Shown here piece by piece: positions 24,314 through 36,474 of a stretch of 64,000 nt of DNA. The DNA comes from Oryza sativa Japonica Group. Taxonomy: Eukaryota > Streptophyta > Magnoliopsida > Poales > Poaceae. The notes beneath the pieces are model-generated. The model was not told where the DNA came from, made no database searches, and saw nothing but the letters and a program-made list of their open reading frames with translations. Position numbers and translations under genes: made by a program. The first letter of the stretch is position 1; every line of letters begins with the position of its first letter. The stretch spans positions 15,114,001 to 15,178,000 of the forward strand of contig NC_089039.1 in assembly GCF_034140825.1 (NCBI RefSeq). The letters are read 5' to 3'.

Positions 24314-24976
24314 GGCGACGGGAAGAGAACAGCAGAATGGTTTGGATTGGGGTACAGGGCGTACAGCCGTTCGGGTTCACTTCAGCGAGGCCGACATTTC
24401 GTGTGAATTGTTTTTTCCTGAGTTACGGGTGTAATTTTTGTAGCATTGCACGTCCTTAAAGAGGAAGTCATTAATAAGATAAGTCCTTAAAAATGAGAGA
24501 GTATATATACGAGGGATCTGTTTGACAGGATTTTAAGGACTTGTTTAACTTCTAAATTTAGTTTTAAGTGTTGAGTCTCGAGTGAAGTTGTGAAAGCGCT
24601 CTACCCAACTCCGTTCCTATTTTAAATTGAGCTAAAACTGTTTAGCTGAGCTTTAACTCCAAGAGAAGAGGAGCTGAAACTGGAGCCTGAGCCTGGAGCT
24701 GTACCTAACAGTCCATAACTTCTAAATTTAACTTTAAAAGCTACAGTGAAGTTGTAAAGCAGTTTCACCTCTTTAATTTATTTTGTGATAGCACTTCAAC
24801 CAGCTTTACTCTTATTTTTTATGGAGAAAAATTGTTTGTCTAGAGTTTACCTCTAAGAGAGATGGAGCTGGAACTATGTAACATAGGTTCTAATTCTTTC
24901 ACTAATCTTAACTTTATTAGGAGAGATAGAGCTGGAACTCTGTAAAAATAGGTTTTGATTCTTTCACTAATCTTAA
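24314..24976. other. Spacer with degenerate repeats
   Basis: Upstream of TRM1 and the Harbinger element. Short direct repeats occur ('tttcactaatctta' twice, 24,897 and 24,963; 'gagatagagctggaactctgt' near 24,858 and 24,923), probably from a decayed MITE. No gene is seen. Confidence 0.5.
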
Positions 24977-26883
24977 GAGCATCACCAAGAGCATCCCGAA
25001 ATTCTGTCCTCAACATTTCAGTTATGGGAATTCTAAACAAGATTTGAGGTGTTAAAATTTTTATTCCTCCAACAGATTAGCTATAATTGGTTTCCTAAAA
25101 ACAAAAAAGTAGGCCCTTAGAAAACTTCCAACAGAAATCAGCTAGTTTCCACCCCTCGCTCTCACGAGATCACGCTTGCGCACGTGCCCCTTCGTCGCCC
25201 CTCTCACGCAGTACCATGCCGGCAGATCAACCCGACCGGTACACGTGCACCCCCAGTTTTCAACATGTACACCAGCAATTCCAGCAGGCAGGAAAGCACC
25301 AACTAGCAGCAAGCACGACTAGCAATTGCAGCAGGCAGCAAATCACCAAGTAAGCAGAACATCAGCAAGAAATCTGCAGCAGCAAGCAGCTCCCATAGAA
25401 AGTAGGAAGCAGCAACAGCAGCAAGAACCAGCTGCATCCATCAACTCCAGCATCAAGTTTGACAACAGCAACAAATCATATCCCTATATACTTCTGTAAA
25501 CTATATTCTATACATACCCCTATATGCTTTTGTATATGAAATGCACAAATCATATCCCTGAATCCTTACATTAATTTCTGAATTGTCAGGATAACATATA
25601 TCAGAAGTAGTTTGGATTTACAAAGTTCAGCCCAGAAAGTTAAAAGAGCATATTTTTTTCTTATTGCCTCCTATGCAGGCAGCAAGCAGCAAGCAGCCAC
25701 AGCAATACATAGCACCAAATTCACTATGAATACATGCTCATTTCTGAAAACATGTCCAACTACTGTTATTTATGAAAATGCAAGCTCTAACAGATAGCAC
25801 AGGTGGTTCATACAATTTCTGAATTGTATAAATTTGACACTACTGTCCAAATTCAAATATATACAGTTCATATCAGCCCTGACATCATAGTTTATGAATA
25901 ACATATAACACAAGTGGGTTAGATAATTTCTGAATTATATAAATTTGACACTATAATTTTCTCTCTGTTCACAGTAAGAACAGAACACCTGAACATTGAG
26001 CTTTTTGCAGACTTATTACAAACTACAGATATAAAAAAGGGCAACTTTTCCATTTCATACACTTATCGCTATTGATTTGTAATAATTTATAATTGATTAC
26101 TGCTAACTTGCTAAGCTAGCAAATTTCATTATTAATTGATTATCAATGTGGAGTTCAGATGTACCACTTAACCACAAACATCAGATTCGGCAGCAGGATA
26201 AGATAATGCACAATTACAATAGACTTGAGATGCAACAATGATCCAGAATCGGGGACAGGACTTATTGAAATTGCTTCCACGAAGGAACTCTTCTTCACCA
26301 ACAAACCAAGCCATGGACAAAATGGCGCTGGAAGCGTTGTGGGAGATGGGATCCAGTGATTGCCTGGGCACCTGCTGGTACATGGCCTCTGTCGCCTGAA
26401 CACCGGAAGTCGACGATTGGCCAGGAGGCAGAGCACGGGCCGATTCACAACGTATCATGGTTGCGCTCTAAATCGAGGCGGCGGTGGTGGTTGGGGGAGC
26501 GGCGATGGCTGTCCTCCTCCAGCCATCGGTGGAATGCGGTCGACGCGCGATACCATGCACCGCTCCCTGGAAGAAAGCCGACGCCCGGCAACCATGGGGA
26601 AGCACCTGCTGCATTCCGATCTGTTGCGAGGAAGAGGACGCCGTCGGTAGATGAGGTCGCCAAGAGGAGCTGCGTGGGAACGTTTCACCAAGCGCGCGCG
26701 AGATAGCCGCGGGCAAAGGATTGGGAGCGAAATCGATTTGCTAGAATTGGAGAACGAAAAACCAGGACTTGGGTACCAGAAGGATTGGGAGAGCTGGTAG
26801 GGAATCTGTTGGAAGCAATCTTTGATCAAAAATCCCCAAAATACCACATAGGGAATGATATCAAAATGCTGTTGGTGATGCTC
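24977..26883. mobile_element. Non-autonomous PIF/Harbinger DNA transposon, 1.9 kb
   Basis: Ends are inverted: GAGCATCACCAAGAGCAT at the left and, reading back from the right, GAGCATCACCAACAGCAT. Both sides carry TAA (24,974-24,976 and 26,884-26,886), the target duplication of PIF/Harbinger. The subterminal parts also match loosely ('cctccaacagatt' left, 'gaatctgttggaagc' right). The inside has 'cagcaggcagcaa'-type repeats (25,280-25,460, 25,670-25,700) and a GC-rich block (26,350-26,720) that may be captured DNA. No transposase or Myb-like ORF is present, so it cannot move by itself. Confidence 0.82.
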
Positions 26884-27108
26884 TAACTTTATTACGAAGT
26901 AACAAAGGTACATAGCATAACTGTTACTCACTGGATCAATATTCATATTATCTTGATAAACTTAGCAAAAATTGCTACATGAATTTATGTAATTTACTGG
27001 TAGACATCATAAAAATATGTAACGGCTGAAAGACGTTTAAAAAACTGGTAATTTAATAGAGGACACTTTCAGCTCAATTGGCGAGAGAAATTCTTCAAAG
27101 ATACATTT

Positions 27109-27257
27109 GTTTGGCAAGTGGGATTGGGAAATAATATCCCACCCTCCAAAGGACAATATTGCATCCTAACCATCCATTCTTCACACCTCATTTAATCCTA
27201 GCCATTCATCCATTTCCCTTTCTCAATCCCACCTCTCATATCCCATTTGCCAAACAC
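27109..27257. mobile_element. MITE, inverted relative of the one in Mn-SOD intron 1
   Basis: Inverted ends 'gtttggcaagtgggattggg' and 'cccatttgccaaac' enclose 'catcctaaccatccattctt', the complement of 'gaatgaatggttaggat' seen at 14,770. Confidence 0.6.
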
Positions 27258-27758
27258 AGTGTTAGGGTGAAAAGCTTTTCAGCTAAGACTGGAACGAGGA
27301 TGGAATATAATGTATGCTAGGTGATGTACTTGGGGTGATAGTAAATTTAGATTTGCATAATTTCTAAATTTTTACTCTAACGTCATGTTTGAAATATGTG
27401 GCCTTAAGGGCATTCTCAACTTTCTTAAGAATTTATCAATCTAACTGAGCCGAAAGTGTTCTCTAGCAATTACCAGTTTTTTTAGGATGTCTTTCAACCG
27501 TGACACGTTTTTTTATGTATATCAGCAAATTACATAAATTTTAAGTATCTTGTAGCAAAATTTGCCTAAAAATTACTGTTATTAGAAGTCGTGCCTTATA
27601 CAATTGCATGATTGCATAATATAACCGAGAATAAATTTTACAATGAAAACTCTCAATGACTTGCAAGCCTATCTTCAGTAAATTTAGATCAAATTTTAAA
27701 ATCATGCTACATACATATAATTATGAAGTTATGCCTTATAGACTATGGTAAAGTAGTA

Positions 27759-27908
27759 CTCCCTCCGTTTCATAATATAAGTTATTCTAGTATTTTCCAT
27801 AATCATATTGATGCTAATGAATCTAGACATATATATCTATCTAGATTCATTAACATCAATATGAATGTGGAAAATACTAAAATAATTTACATTGTGAAAC
27901 GGATGAAG
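27759..27908. mobile_element. Stowaway MITE
   Basis: The left end CTCCCTCCGTTTCATAATAT and right end 'attgtgaaacggatgaag' are inverted, with TA at 27,757-27,758 and 27,909-27,910. The middle is a near-perfect hairpin with arms about 'gatgctaatgaatctagac' / 'ctagattcattaacatc'. Confidence 0.85.
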
Positions 27909-28499
27909 TATTCATATATTAATGACTCAACTGCAAACTCCATAAAAGTTACTTTAAACACTCTCTTCAACCCACCACCTTCACGACAAAATGCCAAGCT
28001 TAAAGTCTAAGTTGGCCCAACTTCTAGAACAGCCCAAGCCTGCTCATCTTAATCCAATCCCTTCGGAGGAATTCATTCAAAAGCCTAGGCAAGCCATGTG
28101 ATACACACGGAATAAATAATTAGGACTAAGGTTACGGTCTCAAATTCTCAATTCCACAGTTGTATATGACGGACGACACACTAGCCTGTGGTCAACTTTG
28201 TTCGTCGTTGTGCTCCTTCTGCTCCCATCCCGTCCAGAGACGACGGCCGGCCAGCCTGAGGTCGATTCGAACAGCTAAAGCACGAGCACTGCTATGGCCG
28301 GCCACGGGCGTCGGTGAGCGATGGCGGCATCGACGATTACTCTCATCTGCTGGTTTATATCCTGTAAGCTCCCTCTGCTCCTCTTTCTCAACTCCGGCCG
28401 TCTGCTCTCCGCCAATGTAGCCTACTCTTTCCTTATCATATCAGAATAAACAAAACTAGTAGTAGTACTCTGTCTAAATTTGTACTCCCATAATATTTT

Positions 28500-29310
28500 G
28501 AATATTGGACCACCTTTTATTACTAAGCTTTCACTTTGAACTACCCCTTTACCTATGTTTTCAGTTTGGACTAGTTAATATTTCCTTTTTGTTGCACTCT
28601 AGACCACCTTCTCTCTTCATCTCCTTCACCCTGTCTTCTCCCAAACTCCGATCACCAAACTCCTCCATCAGTTGTAGGCTTTATTTTGGCAATGGCTCTT
28701 AGCAGCAGTCGGGCTTGGTGAGTGAGGCACACTCATGTACTCAGTGGTCGATTAGAGGAAGCGAAGTAAGGCAAGGCAGTGGCTCTTGGTAATGATGAAG
28801 GCAGCAGAGAGCAAGAGGCCAATAAAATTATTCTTTTGTTGCCTCCCCTTGGTGTTACCTTCGCTTGATTCCTCTTCTATTTCCATTCGAATTATTTCTG
28901 CAAATTTTCCACCAGACCGATATCAGGCGCGCTGAGACAGGTGCCAAAATCAAGATCATTGGACGAGCTATCCGGCTTTACCTCCATCTTCACCAGCCCT
29001 TGGTCGTGCTAAGCTAGCCCATCACGATATCGGCAGCAATAAAGATAGAGCTCAAGCGTGTACAATGCCGGCAACGTGCTCAAGCATGACTTCTGCCGCT
29101 GCTGTCCGTAGTTGCAGGAGTGGGGAGGTCAGGATTCTCATGTGATCGATCTCCGGCAGTAGAGTGAAGAGAAAGAGGGAGGGAGCTAGAGGAACAAGAA
29201 GCCTAAATTGAAACATTTTGGGAAAAATACCTAGTCCAAGGTGAAAAGCTTAGTTTATCCCTAGTCCAAGATGCAAGACTGGTTAAAAAATGTGTCTCAA
29301 AGTGCAATTT
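28500..29310. mobile_element. Possible DNA element with imperfect inverted ends
   Basis: 'actaagctttcactttgaac' and 'ttggactagttaatatttcc' at the left are mirrored at 29,220-29,290 by the complement of 'ctaagcttttcaccttgga'. The inside holds mixed sequence without a supported ORF. The ends and superfamily are uncertain. Confidence 0.4.
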
Positions 29311-30342
29311 ACTCTAATATTTTTTTATGGAGGGAGAATCCCACCAATAATACTCTTTCAGAAAGTGTTCGGATTTATTTGAACTGATTGTGCTGAGTTA
29401 TTTGTAGCAACTAGAACAATGCCTCTTTTTTTTTCAGTTGCAGCAGATCTCAAATAAACATTATACATACTAAATTCTAAAAGTAGCTATTATTGTTTGA
29501 ATCCCCCAAATTCGAAATACTGCATGCAAAATGGAAAAGATTAAACAGCTATATCAATGAGGATTAATACACATAGTAGTTATATAGTTCAGTATTGTCG
29601 CTCCATTCCTATCAAGGCATCAACCCCGGAGTTGTTTCTCAAAATTGATACCTCCATGGACGACTAGAATGTCATGTTTGGCTGACCAATTTGAGTAACT
29701 CATAGGATGAAAATGGTTCCCAAAATAATGTAGAAGCATATATTTGCAATTAGGGATAAATAACTGTCGCTACCTCTGATTCCAACTGTAGATCATCTTA
29801 GAGAAGTACTCACAAGAATTAAGAAAGTGTAGAAATAAATAATGTTGCTGTCCAGCAATAACTACACAATAAACAAAGGGCATTTTTACCAAACTGGAAA
29901 TTTCGTGGTGTTACAAAATAGGACATGAGGCATATCAAATTGAACAGCACCGATATGAGTAGCTGCAAACTATCAGTTTTCCATATGCTGATATACAAAT
30001 GCTTCCAATTGGACAAATTAACTTCAAGTTATGCACTTATGCTATATTGTAGGTTCTTTTTGTCTACTCTTTCTGCATCATTTGAAGTACTTTCAGAATG
30101 TCCAGATTTCTAATGTTTCTGAGATATTATTTTAATATGAACAACACTAGTAGCATATTTCTAATGAAGAAACAAACTGGCTTTGAACACACAAATGCTT
30201 GTTACAGGCTAGCAGTGTTGGATGAAACAAATGATCTTCTTGCATAATATCTCTTGGATTGATTATCTTGAGTAAACACTGGTTTCATACAGGACTGCAG
30301 AAACTGAATTGAGCATTGTCGAAACTTGAAACGCATGTAAAG

Positions 30343-32304
30343 ATGGCAGCGTTGATCCAACTATGGAATGATTGGGAGTTACAGGTGCTGGTGCTTTTAA
30401 GCTTCATGTTGCAAGTGTTCGTCTTCTTTTCCGGTGGTCTTCGACAGCGCAGCACCAACTCGTCATTGAGGATTCTGGTTTGGTTAGCATATTTGGTGGC
30501 TGATTTCATTGCAGTCTATGCCCTTGGGCAACTATCACGGCAAAAAACAGATGCAAGTGAAGCTGGGCAACCTCACAAGTTTGCATTCTTCTGGACGCCT
30601 TTCCTTCTCATTCATCTTGGTGGGCAGGACACAATCACTGCGTTCTCTGTCGAGGACAATGAACTGTGGCTCAGGCATCTGCTCAATCTTCTAGTCCAAG
30701 TTTGCTTGGCCTTGTATGTGTTTTGGAAATCAGCAGCAGGCAATCAGTTTGTAGTCTCAGCCATCTTTGCTTTTATTTCAGGAATCATCAAGTATGGGGA
30801 GAGAACATGGGCACTCAAGAGTGCGAGCCAGAAATCCCTTAGACGCTCAACCGATGGAGGAGTAGTAGGTCAATTTCCTGAACTAGAAGACTATCAAGAG
30901 TTGGGATACAAAACTATGGTCATGTTTGCTCTGTCTAGCTCACCAGTTGTGAGAAACCTACTTGTTGGACGCAAGATTGATCAAATGGAAGAAAGGGTAC
31001 GTCATGCATTTTCAGGTCGACTGTATAGTCAAGTTTCAGAAAACGCGCAACTTGTGTTCAAGATTCTAGAGATCGAGCTGGGAATGATGTATGACAACCT
31101 CTACACTAAGGCGAGAGTGATTCGTACATGGACTGGCGCCATACTCCGATTCATCACCTGCATCTCCCTGATGGTTGCATTTGTGCTCTTTCTGACAGGG
31201 AACAAGAAGTGGCACCATAGCAGAGTTGATGTTGCCATAACCTATGCATTGTTCATTGGAGCACTCTGTTTGGAGGTCTGTGCGATCTTCTTCATGGTGA
31301 TGATGTCGCCATGGACATGGGCATCCTTGCAATATTGGAAGTACCATAGGCTCGCAGATGCAGCTTGGTATGTTTTCAAGAGCCTACAGACGGAGTCTAT
31401 GTCATGGTGGTCGAATTCCTTGGGGCAATACAATTTCCTCAGTTCCTGCTTCTCTGACAATGTGTTTGGGAAGGTGATGAGCCTTGTTGGAGCAAAGGAA
31501 TTTTGGAGGAACTTTCGGTACTCTCAGCGTGTGGGCGTCAAAGCAGAGATGAAGAAGCTCGTCTTTGAAGCCAAGTGCCTTGCCGAGATCTTCGGTGCAA
31601 GCCAGACATCAAGTGTCGATGCGGATCCAAATTCAGGCGTCGGTTCAGCACTGGACATAATCCTGCGGGAACAGTTCGAGGTGGCCATCCTCTCGCTACA
31701 CGTCTACACCGACATATTCTTGCACCGATGCATGAATCCCACAAGTGCTGATAGCTGCGACGCTACCAGGGAGAGACGGCATCTGATGGATGCGTGCAGG
31801 ACAATATCTGAGTACATGTGCTACCTATTGGTCGTCCATCCTGAAATGCTTCCTGTCAGTGGCAGTGTGCGTGATGTTCTAGATAAGGCTTCAGAAACCG
31901 TTGCCAAGGTCAGCTCTGGAGCTGCTGCAAGCAAGGGCAGAGTCAGTGTCGTCCTGGAGAAACTGGCTACAGACCGTGACCTGAATGACTTGTCTGATCC
32001 CATCACCCTCGCTGGGTTTGTCTTCAGGGGCCACAAGGAAGAGGCTGTGCATTGTCATGAATCACTGCAAGTTCTTGCGCGCGCGTGGGTTGGGGTTCTC
32101 CTCTATGCAGCCGGCAAGTCCCGTGGCGAGAACCATGCAAGGCAGCTCAGCATGGGTGGGGAGTTTCTCAGTTTTGTGTGGCTGCACATGGCGCATTGTT
32201 CACTAGGAGACATGGGCACATTTGAGGTTGAGCTAGTTCGACCGAGCGCGGTGAATGAGGGCGGGCGTAAGATGTTTGTATGGGGCTATCAGCGTCCTCG
32301 GTGA
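30343..32304 (+). CDS. DUF4220/DUF594 family membrane protein
   Basis: A single-exon gene of 653 residues, a typical length for this large grass family. The first ATG in frame is at 30,343 (MAALIQLWNDWELQVLVLLS). The N-terminal half is DUF4220 with several membrane segments (for example VLVLLSFMLQVFVFF, ILVWLAYLVADFIAVYAL, FITCISLMVAFVLFLTG, YALFIGALCLEVCAIFFMVM) and the signature HLGGQDTITAFSVEDNELWLRH. The C-terminal tail carries DUF594, with HARQLSMGGEFLSFVWLHMAHCSLGD in two overlapping motifs near residues 600-630. Biochemical function of the family is not known; members are often clustered and vary between cultivars. A 5' leader intron may exist (a 'ttcatacag' acceptor-like site at about 30,293), but this is a guess. 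Confidence 0.92.
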   Translation: MAALIQLWNDWELQVLVLLSFMLQVFVFFSGGLRQRSTNSSLRILVWLAYLVADFIAVYALGQLSRQKTDASEAGQPHKFAFFWTPFLLIHLGGQDTITAFSVEDNELWLRHLLNLLVQVCLALYVFWKSAAGNQFVVSAIFAFISGIIKYGERTWALKSASQKSLRRSTDGGVVGQFPELEDYQELGYKTMVMFALSSSPVVRNLLVGRKIDQMEERVRHAFSGRLYSQVSENAQLVFKILEIELGMMYDNLYTKARVIRTWTGAILRFITCISLMVAFVLFLTGNKKWHHSRVDVAITYALFIGALCLEVCAIFFMVMMSPWTWASLQYWKYHRLADAAWYVFKSLQTESMSWWSNSLGQYNFLSSCFSDNVFGKVMSLVGAKEFWRNFRYSQRVGVKAEMKKLVFEAKCLAEIFGASQTSSVDADPNSGVGSALDIILREQFEVAILSLHVYTDIFLHRCMNPTSADSCDATRERRHLMDACRTISEYMCYLLVVHPEMLPVSGSVRDVLDKASETVAKVSSGAAASKGRVSVVLEKLATDRDLNDLSDPITLAGFVFRGHKEEAVHCHESLQVLARAWVGVLLYAAGKSRGENHARQLSMGGEFLSFVWLHMAHCSLGDMGTFEVELVRPSAVNEGGRKMFVWGYQRPR

Positions 32305-33420
32305 ACACACCACCCTCATTTCCCTCCTGGTTTTTTTGCTCAGGACACTTCACTCCTACTGGCCAATTATGGTCATGTCTACTATATATTTCATGAAAGT
32401 TTGTGTGAACTATATTCTACTTAAGACAGCATGATTTATCAAGTTTTTCATAACGGGAAATCAGTGCCATTCTATTCTGAAAACATGCTGGACAAGATTT
32501 TTCTATCTATAACATAAAGGGAAAAAAACAAGAGTTTGCTCAATTTTTTATTTAATAAAGAAAGGAGCTACTCCAGTTTTGTAGCCATGCATTTTTACAT
32601 GGTCCATACATGATCGGAAAGCTTAAATGATCGAAAAGATGATTGGATAAGTTTCCTGCAAAGCCATTATCATACAGAGTTCTATCAGCAACAAGTTGTT
32701 GCTAAAAAAAACTAAGTTTCAGTTTTCTCTAATCTAAACTATATCAGTATATAACTTTAAAGTGCTAATTAGATGGATTTTTTTTCTCAGACACAAGTAC
32801 TAATTAGATAGATGGACTTGCATTCTATAATTACACTATATAAATGAATCGAACAAGACAAAAAAAAAACAATCATGGTACATAATCCAAATTATATATA
32901 TCCCATCCACATTTTTCATTCACCGATCTATTCAAGTTCTATTCAGCATGCTACATGCAACTATAATTCATATACGTTAAACACATCTAGTTTGAAATGT
33001 CCCCATATATCCAAGCGACCTTATGATTCAATCTTGTCTTCGGCTGTGGTTTTGGGATAAGTTCACTGACCTTAGCAGAAAAGGGAAAACACAGATGTTG
33101 AACTTCAGGGAGCTTTGTTGCTGTCGATGTTGGGGGGAAGCGCTGCAGGGTGGCGGCTGGTGAGGGAGCAGCGAGAGCGACTCCGGCGAGGAGATGCCGT
33201 CCGCGGCGAGGCTGTGGACTACGGAGGCCGGATCCAGCGGGACCAGATCTGCCGCTGGCCTAGAGTTGGGGCGCACGGCGAGATTCGGGCCGGAGATCCT
33301 CCCGCGGTGCCTCGTCCTTGTCGTTGGCGGTGACATTCCTGGCGAGGGGCGGTGGTCGGTGGCGCTGGGAGAAGGGGAGGAGGAACTGGCGTGGATTTTT
33401 CACCTTTTATCCAATTAGAA
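32305..33420. other. Spacer with one GC-rich island
   Basis: 32,305-33,030 is AT-rich 3' flank. 33,090-33,400 is GC-rich with overlapping short open frames on both strands and no recognisable domain; it looks like captured or remnant exon DNA. Nothing here can be called a gene. Confidence 0.4.
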
Positions 33421-33774
33421 AACTAATTATTCCACGAATAGATACCTAAAAACTTATTCGAAGAAATTGATCATTTTGATGACGCTAATATTAACAGCGT
33501 CATGGTCCAACGTGACAACGCTAATGACGTTGCCACGGTTCCCCTTGCCCTCACTAAATGCTAAGTCACTTATTTGAAGGAGGACGACGCCAATGTTGTT
33601 AATGCGCCGTGAAAAGGGTTCATTCCTAAAATAAGTTTTTAAGGGGTTTATTTGTAGAATAAGTTTTTTAAAGCATCAAAAGTGAAAAATCTAGAGACTA
33701 GGTAGAGGCGTTGGGCGACACGTAGCTGGGTTCGGCAGTGGGACTCTTGCGAGACCAACGTCGCAGTTAAAGGA

Positions 33775-34040
33775 GGCTAAAATGGAAAATATAGGTGTTT
33801 GAATCTCCTGAAGATGAAGATAAAGATTAAGTGTTTTACGCAAAACGAGGTGATAATAACGTGTGATTAATTGAGTTTGAATTATTACAAACTTGAAAAA
33901 TGGATTAATCTTATATTTTAGAATAACTTTCATATAGAAAGTTTTCGCACGAAATATATCGTTTAGCAGTTTGAAAAGCATGCCACGAGCATCCAAAAGT
34001 TTATCTAACTTTGTTGGAGAAAAGAACAGGCACAAATTTA
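33775..34040 (-). mobile_element. MITE, inverted relative of 40,450-40,690
   Basis: On the minus strand it gives 'gcatgcttttcaaactgcta', 'cgatatatttcgtgcgaaaa', 'ctttctatatgaaagttatt' and 'cttaatctttatcttcatct', closely matching the plus strand at 40,490-40,670. Both look like copies of one MITE family. Exact ends are not resolved. Confidence 0.6.
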
Positions 34041-34473
34041 CCATTACAGGATCGAAAACGGAACGGATATTTCTTGACCACCCACCTGATCCAACTCTAA
34101 GGAAAATAATATAGAAGAGAAAGTAGGATATTCGTTATTATCCGAGTTTTAATCCGAATCCGTTAAGAAATATGGGTTAAAATACAATAAGAGTTTTATA
34201 GCCGGTATGTCCCATATTATGAAACATACTTAAAAATATATTATAAATTCACCAACAACCATAATAAAAGATTGATTAACTTGATAATATCGTATATTTT
34301 TTCCTTGATGAATCTCTTTTAACACTTTAATTGTTTGTCTATATTTAATATCTATCAATTGAAAATACAAATGGATATTCGTTCATGAATCCATTTTGAA
34401 GAAAATAATATAGAATATGTTACAGGATAAGTGATTTGTTATCTGACAATATCCATATCCAACTTAATATTTC

Positions 34474-34850
34474 GAGAGAATCCCTTATATGCCACTGAAA
34501 ATTGGTCTGATCCTTTTATATGCCATTGAAAATTGGCTCTTCCCTTATATGCCATTAATCCAAATTTGCACACCCTCTCATGTCACTCCCGTCAGTTGAC
34601 TGTGTATTGACCGTTAATTCTTAAGGAAAAAAGGCATATTTACCCTTTTGATTATAGGGCATGCCTAACAACTCAGAGAGGGCAAATATGTCTTTTTTAC
34701 TTGAAAGCTAACGTTCAACACACGGTCAACTGACGGTAGTAGCATGAGAGGATGCGCAAATTTAGACCAATGGCATATAAGGGAAGAGCCAATTTTTAGT
34801 GACATATAAGGGATCAGACCAATTTTCAATGGCATATAAGGGATTATCTC
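34474..34850. mobile_element. Fold-back MULE-type MITE, 377 bp
   Basis: The two halves are inverted: 'gagagaatcccttatatgcc' at the left and 'ggcatataagggattatctc' at the right, with repeated 'ccttatatgccattgaaaat' units inside each arm. The element is flanked by a perfect 9-bp duplication TAATATTTC (34,465-34,473 and 34,851-34,859), as for Mutator-like elements. There is no coding capacity. Confidence 0.88.
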
Positions 34851-35691
34851 TAATATTTCACCCCTCCTTACATAAAGCCAATGGCAAAGAACGTGTCCAG
34901 TACCGTGTTGGTTGATAAACCCATACCAAGCCGGTACCAATTGTACTTGGTTGTCCAATCAATCTAGTGTCAAAGACATACAGACTCATCTTTTTTACTT
35001 ATGTTTATGTTTATGCTTATCAGCCAAAATTTAAATTTTTAACCTTAAACTTGAAGTTGATTTTAAGGTTTTTTTCATCGAAGTTTATTTTTCAGCCTTT
35101 TCTTTTAGATCGCTAAGAACACGTATATAAAAGTTTTATTTAAAAATTATTTTTTGTTTGTAAATATGCTGTTGCGCTTATATGCTTAAAATAAGTCAAA
35201 CGATGGCTTCCATAGATATTTTGAAAACATGTATACTCATATATATACACGCATACACGCAGACTCATTTTTATAAACACACCCTATTTTAAGATTAACA
35301 AAGTCACCACAAACGTCTTACCTTACTAACGGATCCGTCCCGCATAGCTACGTAGCTACGTTGTTCTCACGAGTCACTGTTCACAAACAAATAATCATCA
35401 GCGACATGTATTCTTTGTGAATTTCCCAAGCTTATGATTATGCAGCTATTTGAAGAATTTGTTTGGAAAAAAAATTCGGTCGTTTAATTTGGCATGGCTA
35501 ACTGTCAAAACTAAGCGTGAAGTCTAGAGTTTCCCTGCATAGCCCTTGAATACCTCGATTTAATTACAGGACAAAACATTGTACATATGCCAGCTTGATT
35601 CATTAACACCAAAAATTAACGGCACAATATATCCATTTACAGCTCAATCGATTCGATCAATCCAACTATACAAAAACAGAATCAATATAGC

Positions 35692-36474
35692 TCACAACCC
35701 AACGCAACAATCAGCATCAGCGACGATCTCAACCCAGACGCCCCTGAACGCCTCCATGATCACGCCGTGGTGCTCCCGCGCGTTGAGCGACAGGTAGCAC
35801 TCGAGCAGCTCCAGCAAATCCTCCGGCGACCGCATCCCGTTCCCGACCACCATCTCCACCATGCTCTCCCGGAAGTCCCTCGCCGGCTCCGCCGACGCCT
35901 TCACCACCGCGAACCCACCGCCGCCGCTCCTCCGGCGACCACTACCAGCCCTACACTCGCAGCCGCCGAGAACGTGCAGCCTCCTGCTCCTCATCCTCGG
36001 CGAGCTCGGGCACGTGCCGCTCCCGCTCGCCGTCCTCCTCGGCTCGGCCGACGCCGCCGCCGCCGACGGTGGCCTCGTGCGTATAGGACGTAGCTGCAAG
36101 TCTTGAAACTCGCCGTCGTGGTGGTCTCCGGGAATGGCTGTGGCGGGGATTCTTTGGTGGAGAGGGGAGTGGGAGATGAGCTGAGATTCCTTCTCCATCA
36201 GTGGCATCTGCTTGGCTCGTTCCAGGTAGGGGTAGTAGGATCGTCGCGGCGGTGACAACGGGAGAGGCTTGGGAGTGGTGGTTCCATGTCCATGGAGGTA
36301 GTAGTGGTGGATGCTGCTTGACGACGACGACGATCTCCTGGAGCTTCTTGCTGCATGATCTGCTGCGGTGATCATCCGGCTTGATGTTGGCCTGGGCCTC
36401 TTCATGTCCCTCAGCTTGTAGAACCATGAGTTTGGCATGAGATGGGACAGCCTGAACCTCTCATGGCTGCTCAT
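35692..36474 (-). CDS. OVATE family protein (transcriptional repressor)
   Basis: An intronless gene of 260 residues. OVATE family proteins are plant transcriptional repressors that bind homeodomain (KNOX/BELL) proteins and control organ shape and brassinosteroid responses. The N-terminus has the motif RFRLSHLMPNSWFYKLRDMK (6-25), shared by one OFP subgroup. The middle is Ser/Arg/Pro-rich and low in complexity. The OVATE domain lies near residues 200-255: FRESMVEMVVGNGM, PEDLLELLECYLSLN, HHGVIMEAFRGVWVEI. The chosen ATG (36,474) begins MSSHERFRLSHLMPN, right before the conserved motif. I tentatively recall a rice OFP (OFP19) at this chromosome 5 locus, but cannot confirm the number. Confidence 0.93.
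   Translation of the reverse strand: MSSHERFRLSHLMPNSWFYKLRDMKRPRPTSSRMITAADHAARSSRRSSSSSSSIHHYYLHGHGTTTPKPLPLSPPRRSYYPYLERAKQMPLMEKESQLISHSPLHQRIPATAIPGDHHDGEFQDLQLRPIRTRPPSAAAASAEPRRTASGSGTCPSSPRMRSRRLHVLGGCECRAGSGRRRSGGGGFAVVKASAEPARDFRESMVEMVVGNGMRSPEDLLELLECYLSLNAREHHGVIMEAFRGVWVEIVADADCCVGL

Noticed and set aside
23679-24406. Plus- and alternative minus-strand frames in TRM1 exon 1
   Set aside because: Only one minus frame gives the methyltransferase motifs and joins to the later exons in phase.
26455-26946. A 163-codon minus-strand frame in the Harbinger element
   Set aside because: No domain; composition drifts along it. It may contain captured DNA but cannot be called a gene.
28160-28420. 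An 86-codon plus-strand frame
   Set aside because: No signal, domain or splice context; flanked by repeat DNA.
33028-33418. Overlapping frames on both strands in a GC-rich island
   Set aside because: Neither strand shows a recognisable protein and both are short.
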